Assembly: GCA_029858545.1 (NCBI GenBank)
Contig: JAOUFA010000282.1
Span: forward strand, 1 to 5,140
Direction: 5' to 3'
Length of the DNA stretch: 5,140 bases
Source: Betaproteobacteria bacterium
Lineage (GTDB): Bacteria; Pseudomonadota; Gammaproteobacteria; Burkholderiales; SG8-39
Shown: positions 1 through 5,140 of the stretch, one piece after another
Layout: the number at the start of each line of letters is the position of its first letter
Position numbering within the stretch: position 1 is the first letter of the stretch
Position numbers and translations under genes: made by a program
The notes under the pieces: model-generated
What the model saw: only the letters and a program-made list of their open reading frames with translations
What the model was told of the DNA's origin: nothing
Databases searched by the model: none

Positions 1-596
1 CCTTGCGTCTGGGCTTCGAGTGCCACCGGCTGATTCAGGACGCCGGCGACGGCTATGATTTCTACGTCTACCTGGAAGACGACATCGTCTGTTCGGATCC
101 CATGCTGTTTCGCAAACGCGTGCTTTTCGATCGCGCCTTCGACGCCATGGCGCTGCTGCAGCCGCAGCGCTACGAACTCGCGCTCTCCGAGCCGGTGCAC
201 AAACTGTATTGCGATTACCGCATCGACCCGGCGGCGACCGCCGCCTACCAGGACATCTCCGAAGAGCCGCTGCTCTCGATGCCGTTTTGCGGCGAAGCAT
301 TGCAGTTCGAGCGCAGCAGCTACCCCTCGGCGGGATGCTTCATCCTGAACGCCGAGCAACGCCAGATCTGGCTGGAAAGTCCGGCGTTCCTCGACGGTGA
401 TGAGTCGTACATGAGTCCGCTAGATTCGGCGGCGACGCTTTCCATCATGAAGACCTTCCGCGTCTACAAACCCGTGCTCGATCATTCTTGGTTCTTCGAG
501 CTGCGCCATTTCTCGCCGCGCTGGCTCGATGCCGTCGGCTACGAGGCGCGCATCGCCCCGCGCGCGCAGCCGCTTCAGCCCGTGCCGCGCGCTTGA
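1..596 (+). CDS. Putative GT-A-fold glycosyltransferase, C-terminal part (5' end outside window)
   Basis: The reading frame is open from the left edge (first full codon at base 3) to a TGA at 594-596, giving about 197 residues. The TTG at base 3 is probably an internal Leu, because the protein enters in mid-domain. A short strand-like stretch, YVYLEDDI, ends in an Glu-Asp-Asp triad (bases 75-83) followed by DP and an Phe-Arg-Lys helix. This is the layout of the metal- and nucleotide-sugar-binding acidic motif of GT-A glycosyltransferases; GnT-I-type enzymes also use EDD. Further features are LLQPQRYE, a Gly-Cys-Phe segment (AGCFILNAEQ) and SAATLSIMKTF near the end. No signal peptide or membrane segment is visible in this part. 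The gene converges on holB with 15 bases between the stops. Acceptor and donor sugars cannot be inferred. The coding call is firm; the enzyme class is tentative. Confidence 0.6.
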   Translation, partial: LRLGFECHRLIQDAGDGYDFYVYLEDDIVCSDPMLFRKRVLFDRAFDAMALLQPQRYELALSEPVHKLYCDYRIDPAATAAYQDISEEPLLSMPFCGEALQFERSSYPSAGCFILNAEQRQIWLESPAFLDGDESYMSPLDSAATLSIMKTFRVYKPVLDHSWFFELRHFSPRWLDAVGYEARIAPRAQPLQPVPRA

Positions 597-611
597 GTCC
601 GACACCCCGCG

Positions 612-1604
612 CTACGCCTTCTCCGGAAGTCGCGCGAGCATTTCTCCGGCGAACAATTTCGGATTGAGCGGGTGACGCGCGAGCGCGCGATCCCTGCCCA
701 TGCGGCGCGCGAAGCGCAGCCAATCGATCGCGGCCCCGCGCACCTGCCCGATCTTGGCGGTCTCGGTCAGCAAAGCTGCGAACAACGGTTGCGTCCCCAG
801 CGCAGCGAGCGACTTGTCCAGCGCGTATTTCTGCAGCACTTCAGCGAACACTTCGAGCGTCTCGCGATCGCGGACCAGCCCCAGCAACGCCTCGCGATCG
901 CCGTCATGAAGCGCGCGCAACATCTCCAGAATCAAGCTGCCGCCCGCGCCCTGCGCGTATTCCAGCGCGCTTAGCGGCGCGCCGCCGCAAAACGCCAGCC
1001 AGCGCTCGGCATCGGCGACGCCCTGCGCCGCGAGCCACTGCCGCGCCGGCGGGCCTTCCGGCACACCCACCGGCAGCGCGACGCAACGGCTGCGTATCGT
1101 TGCCAGCAACCGTTGCGGCCGGTGCGAAACGAGGATGAACATCGCCGCGGCGGGAGGTTCCTCGAGCGCCTTCAGCAGCGCATTCGCCGCATTCGCGTTC
1201 ATATCTTCGGCAGGCCTGACGATCACGATGCGCCGACGGCCGCGATGCGAACCGATGTTGAGAAAATCCGCCAGTTCGCGCACCTGATCGACCTTGATCT
1301 CGGTGCTCGGCTTGGTCGCCTTCGCGCTCTTGCGCTCTTCATCGGCCTCCGGCAGCGGAGCAAGCGACTCGGGTTCGATGCGCCGGTAGTCGGGATGATT
1401 GCCGATCGCGAACCACCGGCAGCCCGCGCAGGTCCCGCAGGGGCCCTCGCTCCCCGGTTCGCCCTCGCACAGCAGAAACTGGGCGTAGCGTTCCGCGACG
1501 GCGAATTTGCCGATGCCGGGCCTGCCGTGCAGCAGGAGAGCCTGCGGCAGACGTTCGAGCTTGTCGATCAAAGCCTGCCAGGTAGCGCGGTTCCAGGGAT
1601 ACAT
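612..1604 (-). CDS. holB: DNA polymerase III subunit delta' (clamp loader)
   Basis: Delta' is the stator subunit of the gamma/tau clamp-loader complex that places the beta sliding clamp on primed DNA. The 330-residue product has the family's length and order. The N-terminus MYPWN matches the E. coli WYPW region. A P-loop-like GRPGIGK follows at 27-33, then a four-cysteine zinc module (C46, C56, C59, C62), HPDY at 70-73, NALLKALEEPP at 141-151 and the SRC motif at 172-174, whose Arg serves the neighbouring subunit's ATP site. The P-loop Lys is followed by Phe34 instead of Ser/Thr, in keeping with delta' being a non-hydrolysing subunit. A charged Lys/Glu-rich linker at about 86-104 replaces the shorter E. 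coli loop. ATG is at 1602-1604 and TAG at 612-614. It starts 5 bases after the tmk stop with only a weak Shine-Dalgarno sequence, which suggests translational coupling. Confidence 0.96.
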   Translation of the reverse strand: MYPWNRATWQALIDKLERLPQALLLHGRPGIGKFAVAERYAQFLLCEGEPGSEGPCGTCAGCRWFAIGNHPDYRRIEPESLAPLPEADEERKSAKATKPSTEIKVDQVRELADFLNIGSHRGRRRIVIVRPAEDMNANAANALLKALEEPPAAAMFILVSHRPQRLLATIRSRCVALPVGVPEGPPARQWLAAQGVADAERWLAFCGGAPLSALEYAQGAGGSLILEMLRALHDGDREALLGLVRDRETLEVFAEVLQKYALDKSLAALGTQPLFAALLTETAKIGQVRGAAIDWLRFARRMGRDRALARHPLNPKLFAGEMLARLPEKA

Positions 1605-1609
1605 GCGAC

Positions 1610-2224
1610 TCAGAGCCGGTCTATGTCGACCGCCAGAAATTGCCGGATCTCGGCCAGTTCGCGCGAGGCATCGACCACCGTGAAGCGCTGCGGTTGTTTC
1701 ACCGCCTGCACGAGATAGCCCTTGCGAACGCGCTCGAAGAATTCGCGGTCCTCGCGCTCGAATCGATCGAGCTGTTTTCCCGCCGCGCCCAGGCGCTGTT
1801 TCGAGACTTCATACGAACAGTCGAACAGAAATGTCCGATCGGGCTGCAGGCCGGGGTGCACCGCCTCGGCGAGACGCTCGATCAGATCCTGCGCAACGCC
1901 CTTGCCCGCTCCCTGGTAGGCAAGCGTCGCGTCGGTGAAGCGATCGCACAACACCCATGCCCCCGCGGCAATCGCCGGCGCAATGACTCGCTGCACGTGA
2001 TCCGCGCGCGCGGCGAACATCAGCAGCGTCTCGGACAATGCATCCATCGGCTGACTCAGCACCAGCGCGCGGAGCTTTTCCGCGAGTTCGGTGCCTCCCG
2101 GCTCGCGCGTGACGATGACCCGGTGTCCCCGGGCGTGCAGGCGCTCGCGTATCGAATCCAGGTGAGTCGACTTGCCGGCGCCATCGACGCCTTCCAGGGT
2201 GATCAACCTGCCGCGCTGGGGCAT
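1610..2224 (-). CDS. tmk: Thymidylate (dTMP) kinase
   Basis: This cytoplasmic enzyme phosphorylates dTMP to dTDP with ATP, the step common to de novo and salvage dTTP synthesis. The product is 204 residues, a normal length. Visible motifs are the Walker A GVDGAGKST (12-20), the nucleotide-binding TREPGGT (39-45), the catalytic DRF (94-96), AYQGAGKG (102-109), and a lid ending in LDRFE (152-156). A Gly after the Asp of the P-loop, instead of the Arg of the eukaryotic type, places it with bacterial type II kinases, in which basic lid residues assist catalysis. The lid here is relatively Arg-poor (R144, K150, R154). ATG is at 2222-2224, preceded by a good GGAGG; TGA is at 1610-1612. It is the middle gene of the mltG-tmk-holB operon. 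Confidence 0.97.
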   Translation of the reverse strand: MPQRGRLITLEGVDGAGKSTHLDSIRERLHARGHRVIVTREPGGTELAEKLRALVLSQPMDALSETLLMFAARADHVQRVIAPAIAAGAWVLCDRFTDATLAYQGAGKGVAQDLIERLAEAVHPGLQPDRTFLFDCSYEVSKQRLGAAGKQLDRFEREDREFFERVRKGYLVQAVKQPQRFTVVDASRELAEIRQFLAVDIDRL

Positions 2225-2229
2225 GCGTT

Positions 2230-2234
2230 CCTCC
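2230..2234 (-). promoter_or_regulatory. Ribosome binding site of tmk
   Basis: On the minus strand GGAGG (within GGGAGGAA) lies 5 bases before the tmk ATG. It occupies most of the 16-base gap after the mltG stop. It fixes the tmk start and is the strongest Shine-Dalgarno sequence I see in this operon. Confidence 0.85.
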
Positions 2235-2240
2235 CGTTCG

Positions 2241-3251
2241 CTACTTGTTGTTACGCCGGCCCGAGAGTTGATATTTGATCACCGCGCGGTTGTGCTCGGA
2301 AAGAGTTCTGGAGAACTGGCTCGAACCATCGCCACGCGCGACATAGTACAGGGCATCGGTCTTCGCCGGATGCAGCGCCGCGCGCAGCGACTCCAGACCC
2401 GCCAACGCGATCGGCGTCGGCGGCAGCCCCGCGCGGGTGTACGAATTGTAGGGTCCATCGGCGAGCAGATGAACCTTCCTCAAATTTCCGTCGAAATTCT
2501 CGCCGAGGCCGTAGATCACCGTCGGATCGACCTGCAGGCGCATGCCGATGCGCAGCCGGTTGGTGAGCGCACCGGCAATCAAATCCCGCTCCCCTGCCCG
2601 GCCGGTTTCCTTCTCGACGATCGATGCCATGATCAATGCCTCGTACGAGTCGCGATACGGCACATCCGGATCGCGCTTTTGCCACTCGTCGTCCAGATGC
2701 CGCATCATCGCGCGATAGGCGCGCCGCAGTACCGCGAGATCGCTCGATCCTTTCGCGAACAGGTAGGTGTCGGGGAGAAACAGACCTTCCGGATGTCCCT
2801 GCCGTGCGCCGACCCGGGCGAGCAGCGCGGCATCGTCCATTCCGGCGGTATCGTGTCGCAGGAAGGGATGGCGATCGAGCGCGGCGCGCAATTGACGGAT
2901 ATGCCATCCCTCGATCAGGGTCAATTCTGCCTGGGTGACATCTCCCTGGGTCAGGCGGCGCAGCAATTGCAGCGGCGTCGGAGCCCGGCTCAATTCGTAG
3001 CTTCCGGCCTTGATCTTCGGCGCGTGCCCGATCGCACGTGCGAGCAACTCGAAGCGCAGACCGCCGGCATCAATGCCCGCGCGCTCCATCGTCGCGATCG
3101 CCGATCGCAGGCGTGTGCCGGCCACCAGTTCGAATTCGACGGGCAGACTACCGACCGAAACCGGTCGGAGCAGATACCAGGCGACATAGCCCGCGCCGGC
3201 GACCAATACAGACAGCGCGACGAACAACAATCTCTTGATCAGAAAAAACAC
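2241..3251 (-). CDS. mltG: Endolytic murein transglycosylase MltG (YceG-like)
   Basis: MltG is an inner-membrane lytic transglycosylase that cleaves nascent peptidoglycan strands and is proposed to terminate glycan synthesis. The 336-residue product is close to E. coli MltG in length. It has a short basic N-terminus, one membrane segment at about 8-28, a LysM-like region at about 38-103 ending in a KAGSYEL element, and the YceG catalytic domain. The catalytic motif MASIVEKE puts the essential Glu at 213, by alignment from memory with E. coli E218. Other family signatures are LFLPDTY (157-163), NRLRIGMRLQVDPTVIYG (231-248), YNSYTRAGLPP (268-278) and HPAKT (294-298). The start is GTG (3249-3251), immediately preceded by an in-frame TAG, so no longer version is possible. 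No strong Shine-Dalgarno is present, only AGGG about 11 bases upstream. The TAG stop is at 2241-2243. It is first in its operon. Confidence 0.96.
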   Translation of the reverse strand: MFFLIKRLLFVALSVLVAGAGYVAWYLLRPVSVGSLPVEFELVAGTRLRSAIATMERAGIDAGGLRFELLARAIGHAPKIKAGSYELSRAPTPLQLLRRLTQGDVTQAELTLIEGWHIRQLRAALDRHPFLRHDTAGMDDAALLARVGARQGHPEGLFLPDTYLFAKGSSDLAVLRRAYRAMMRHLDDEWQKRDPDVPYRDSYEALIMASIVEKETGRAGERDLIAGALTNRLRIGMRLQVDPTVIYGLGENFDGNLRKVHLLADGPYNSYTRAGLPPTPIALAGLESLRAALHPAKTDALYYVARGDGSSQFSRTLSEHNRAVIKYQLSGRRNNK

Positions 3252-3286
3252 CTAGGTCGGAGCCCTGGCGGGCTGAATCGGAGAGG

Positions 3287-3292
3287 TAGAAT
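3287..3292 (+). promoter_or_regulatory. Candidate -10 element for ygfZ
   Basis: TAGAAT differs from the TATAAT consensus at one position and would place transcription start near base 3299, about 23 bases before the ygfZ ATG. The best -35 match, CTGGCG at 3265-3270 with a 16-base spacer, agrees at only 3 of 6 positions, so the promoter call is tentative. Confidence 0.4.
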
Positions 3293-3300
3293 GGGAACGG

Positions 3301-3306
3301 ATTTTA
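3301..3306 (-). promoter_or_regulatory. Candidate -10 element for the mltG-tmk-holB operon
   Basis: On the minus strand this reads TAAAAT, one mismatch from TATAAT. It would start transcription near 3294-3295, giving a leader of about 43 bases before the mltG GTG. A -35 would fall over the first codons of ygfZ, where only a weak TTG-containing match (TTGCAT, 3322-3327, 15-base spacer) is visible. Confidence 0.35.
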
Positions 3307-3321
3307 CGCTGGATTTCCCCC

Positions 3322-4272
3322 ATGCAATCCGTGCCTTCCTCCTCGCCGGTTCCCGACGCTTTTCACGGCAACCTATGCGCCCAGGCGGCGCTCTCCCAAT
3401 ACGGCGTCCTCGTCGTCGAGGGCGAGGACGCGCGCGCCTTTTTGCACGCGCAACTCACCAACGATGTGACTCATCTCGCGGCGAACCAAGCGCGCCAGGC
3501 CGGCTGGTGCTCGGCAAAGGGCAGACTGCTCGCCACCTTCCTCGTCGTCACCGACGACGCGCGGTTCCTGCTGCTTCTGGCACGCGAACTCGCCGCGCCC
3601 AGCGCCAAGCGCCTGTCGATGTTCGTGCTCCGATCGAAAGTGAAGATCGTCGATGCGAGCGAGCAGCTTCGTGTCGTCGGCCTGTGGGGCAGCGACTGCG
3701 CGCCTCGGCTTGCCGCGCTGGGACTGGCTCCGCAGGCCGCTGACTTGTCCGCCGTGAGCGCCGACGGACGTCTCGCCGTGCGCTTCGCGTCCGATCAATA
3801 CCTTCTCGTTCTGCCGGCCGGCTCGGCGGCGATCGATACCCCGGTGAACGCTTGCGCGCAGGATTGGACCTTGCGGGAAATTCGCGCCGGCCGGCCGTTG
3901 ATCACGCTCGCGACGCAGGAGCAATTCGTACCCCAGATGATCAACCTGCAGGCGATTGGCGGGATCGATTTCCGCAAGGGTTGCTATCCCGGTCAGGAAA
4001 TCGTCGCACGCGCGCAGTACCGCGGACAGATCAAGCGTCGCATGGCGCGCGCACGCGCTCCGGCGGGGGTCGAAGTTCGCCCTGGCCAGGACCTCTACAG
4101 CGACGATCTTCCGGGGCAGCCAAGCGCGAGCGTCGTGAACGTCGCAGCCGCGCCCGAGGGCAGCGAGTTGCTGTTGGTGGCGCAAATTGCGACCCTCGAC
4201 GGCGGCGCGCCGCTGCGCGCGGCGCCGGGAGGGATACCGCTGGAAATCCTCCCTCTGCCCTATGCCGTGTAA
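3322..4272 (+). CDS. ygfZ: YgfZ, folate-binding protein of the GcvT-like family
   Basis: YgfZ is a cytoplasmic relative of the glycine-cleavage T protein. It binds folate and supports the activity of some iron-sulfur enzymes, including the tRNA methylthiotransferase MiaB. The 316-residue product carries the diagnostic KGCYPGQE motif at 219-226 with its conserved Cys221, preceded by GGIDFR and followed by ARAQYRGQIKRR. The N-terminal GcvT-like part shows FLHAQLTNDV (40-49) and a Ser-Ala-Lys-Gly-Arg turn (64-68) typical of the family. ATG at 3322 is chosen because similarity begins soon after it; the upstream GGA at 3311-3313 is a weak ribosome site. The first 15 or so residues are Ser/Pro-rich and probably disordered. 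TAA is at 4270-4272. It is divergent from mltG and probably co-transcribed with the next gene. Confidence 0.95.
   Translation: MQSVPSSSPVPDAFHGNLCAQAALSQYGVLVVEGEDARAFLHAQLTNDVTHLAANQARQAGWCSAKGRLLATFLVVTDDARFLLLLARELAAPSAKRLSMFVLRSKVKIVDASEQLRVVGLWGSDCAPRLAALGLAPQAADLSAVSADGRLAVRFASDQYLLVLPAGSAAIDTPVNACAQDWTLREIRAGRPLITLATQEQFVPQMINLQAIGGIDFRKGCYPGQEIVARAQYRGQIKRRMARARAPAGVEVRPGQDLYSDDLPGQPSASVVNVAAAPEGSELLLVAQIATLDGGAPLRAAPGGIPLEILPLPYAV
3404..3431 (+). repeat. Perfect 9-bp inverted repeat inside early ygfZ
   Basis: GCGTCCTCG (3404-3412) is followed after 10 bases by its exact reverse complement CGAGGACGC (3423-3431). It lies about 80 bases into ygfZ, over the codons for GVLVVEGEDAR. It could form an mRNA hairpin, but repetitive Glu/Asp/Val codons in G+C-rich DNA can produce this by chance. 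No U-tract follows. Confidence 0.5.
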
Positions 4273-4293
4273 CGCCCCAGCCGTGACGACGCA

Positions 4294-5058
4294 ATGTGCC
4301 TGATCCTGATAGCCTGGCAGGCGCATCCCGACCATGCGCTGCTGGTCGCGGCGAATCGCGATGAATTTCACTCGCGTCCGAGCGAGCCGGCCGGCTTTTG
4401 GGCCGACCGCCCGTCGATCCTCGCCGGCCGCGACCTGGAAGCGATGGGAACCTGGCTCGGCGTCACGCGCCAGGGCAAATTCGCCGCGATCACCAATTAT
4501 CGCGACCCGCGCGATGCCGTGCAGCCTGCGCAGTCGCGCGGAAAACTGGCGAGCCGCTATCTCGAGGGTGACGCCAGCGCGGCCGCCTACGTCTCCGCAT
4601 TGCAGACGGAGCGCGATGCGTATCGGGGATTCAACCTGCTCGCCGCGGATCGTTCCGAACTGTGGTGGAGTTCGAACCGCGGCAACGGCGCAAGACGGCT
4701 TGCGGCCGGGATCTACGGTCTGTCGAACCACCTGCTCGATACCGACTGGCCCAAGGTGGAGCGCGGCAAGCAGGGATTGCGCGAGGCGTTGCGAGGAAAC
4801 CCTGCGCTCGAAAGCCTGTTCGAACTGCTGGCCCGCACCGACGTCGCCGACGATGCCGATCTGCCCGACACCGGTGTAGGACTCGAGCGCGAACGCGCGC
4901 TCTCGCCGCTACGCATCGTGTCGTCCTCCTACGGTACGCGCTGCTCGACGGTGCTCATCGTCGGCCACGATGGCCGCGTGCGCTTCGCCGAGCGCGCCTT
5001 TTCCTCCGAAGGGCGCGCCCGCGATACGCTGCGCTACGAGTTCAGCCTGAGCGATTGA
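4294..5058 (+). CDS. NRDE family protein (TANGO2 homologue)
   Basis: The 254-residue product matches the NRDE/TANGO2 family over its full length. Evidence is the N-terminus Met-Cys-Leu-Ile (conserved Cys2), LLVAANRDEFHSRP with the name-giving NRDE at 21-24, FWAD (35-38), GTWLG (52-56), the TNYRDP segment (67-72), YGLSN (141-145), YGTRCSTV (213-220) and a C-terminal RYEFSL. Human TANGO2 has the same order of blocks. The eukaryotic proteins are implicated in heme trafficking and lipid metabolism; the bacterial function is not established, and the fold is thought to resemble Ntn hydrolases with Cys2 as possible nucleophile. ATG at 4294 gives the conserved MC start, though the ribosome site is weak. 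It lies 21 bases after ygfZ, so co-transcription is likely. TGA is at 5056-5058. Confidence 0.93.
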   Translation: MCLILIAWQAHPDHALLVAANRDEFHSRPSEPAGFWADRPSILAGRDLEAMGTWLGVTRQGKFAAITNYRDPRDAVQPAQSRGKLASRYLEGDASAAAYVSALQTERDAYRGFNLLAADRSELWWSSNRGNGARRLAAGIYGLSNHLLDTDWPKVERGKQGLREALRGNPALESLFELLARTDVADDADLPDTGVGLERERALSPLRIVSSSYGTRCSTVLIVGHDGRVRFAERAFSSEGRARDTLRYEFSLSD

Positions 5059-5140
5059 CGAGCACACGCAATACTCCGGCCGCGATCTTCTCCGCGGTCA
5101 CTGTCAGTTCTGCCTCGAGCGGCGGGCTGTAGGGAATCGG
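5042..5140 (-). CDS. C-terminal fragment, possibly adenylylsulfate kinase-like (start outside window)
   Basis: An open frame enters from the right edge and runs 32 codons to a TGA at 5042-5044 on the minus strand. The peptide starts PIPYSPPLEAELTV and ends in a helix EKIAAGVLRVLVNRSG. A Tyr-x-x-Pro-x-x-x-Glu segment, a short strand and a closing amphipathic helix resemble the C-terminus of APS kinase (CysC), which makes PAPS from adenylylsulfate and ATP; E. coli CysC has YEAPESPEIHL and a similar final helix. The catalytic P-loop lies outside the window, so the function cannot be confirmed. Its last 17 bases overlap the 3' end of the NRDE gene in the opposite direction. A related P-loop kinase is an alternative. 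Confidence 0.45.
   Translation of the reverse strand, partial: PIPYSPPLEAELTVTAEKIAAGVLRVLVNRSG

Noticed and set aside
618..629. Short hairpin CTTC-TCCG-GAAG near the holB stop as a terminator
   Set aside because: It has only a 4-bp stem, no U-tract on either strand, and lies inside the last codons of holB.
1113..2278. Plus-strand frames of about 200 codons antisense to holB and tmk
   Set aside because: They are Arg/His-rich translations without motifs, and the minus strand carries intact HolB and Tmk with all signature residues.
3265..3280. TGGC-containing segment as a sigma-54 (-24/-12) promoter
   Set aside because: No matching TTGC element is found at the required spacing.
2172..3743. 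Long plus-strand open frame (523 codons) antisense to mltG and running into ygfZ
   Set aside because: Its translation is low-complexity and rich in Arg, Gln and Ala, with no recognisable motif, while the opposite strand encodes full-length MltG and the other plus-strand frame encodes YgfZ. G+C-rich DNA often leaves such frames open.
3373..4731. Long minus-strand open frame (452 codons) antisense to ygfZ and the NRDE gene
   Set aside because: It shows no domain or membrane pattern and crosses two well-supported plus-strand genes. Its composition is that of a complementary-strand shadow.
5080..5097. CCGCG/CGCGG inverted repeat beyond the NRDE stop as a terminator
   Set aside because: It has a 5-bp stem with an 8-base loop, no following T-run, and lies within the coding sequence of the minus-strand gene. 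It is better explained by G+C-rich codons.
1..5140. CRISPR array, insertion sequence, tRNA or phage attachment site
   Set aside because: I saw no periodic direct repeats, transposase motifs, tRNA-like cloverleaf or flanking duplications. The window is filled with ordinary coding sequence.

Overview
The window is G+C-rich and densely coded, and reads as housekeeping DNA from the chromosome of a proteobacterium, most likely a betaproteobacterium. Two things suggest this. A mltG-tmk-holB cluster lies divergent to a ygfZ gene that is followed by an NRDE-family (TANGO2-like) gene. The proteins also resemble those of beta/gammaproteobacteria. The taxonomic call comes from gene order and protein character and was not tested by a search.

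Layout, left to right. (1) Bases 1-596, plus strand: the C-terminal part of a putative GT-A-type glycosyltransferase with an EDD motif, cut by the window edge. (2) Bases 612-3251, minus strand: a compact operon transcribed leftward, mltG (endolytic murein transglycosylase), then tmk (dTMP kinase), then holB (clamp-loader delta'), with gaps of 16 and 5 bases. (3) Bases 3252-3321: a 70-base divergent intergenic region holding candidate promoters for both directions. (4) Bases 3322-5058, plus strand: ygfZ and an NRDE/TANGO2-family gene, 21 bases apart and probably co-transcribed. (5) Bases 5042-5140, minus strand: the last 32 codons of a protein resembling the C-terminus of adenylylsulfate kinase (CysC). 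Its stop lies inside the end of the NRDE gene.

The leftward operon joins cell-wall glycan termination (MltG), dTTP supply (Tmk) and replisome clamp loading (HolB), a grouping widely conserved in proteobacteria. The rightward pair joins YgfZ, linked to iron-sulfur protein maintenance, with a TANGO2-like protein, a family linked to heme handling in eukaryotes. A shared iron-cofactor theme is possible but is inference.

There is no gene-free stretch over 300 bases. I saw no tRNA, rRNA, CRISPR array, insertion sequence or convincing rho-independent terminator. I did not find a previously undescribed system here. The points most worth checking are the edge glycosyltransferase, the divergent promoter region, the YgfZ/NRDE pairing and the 3' overlap with the CysC-like gene.
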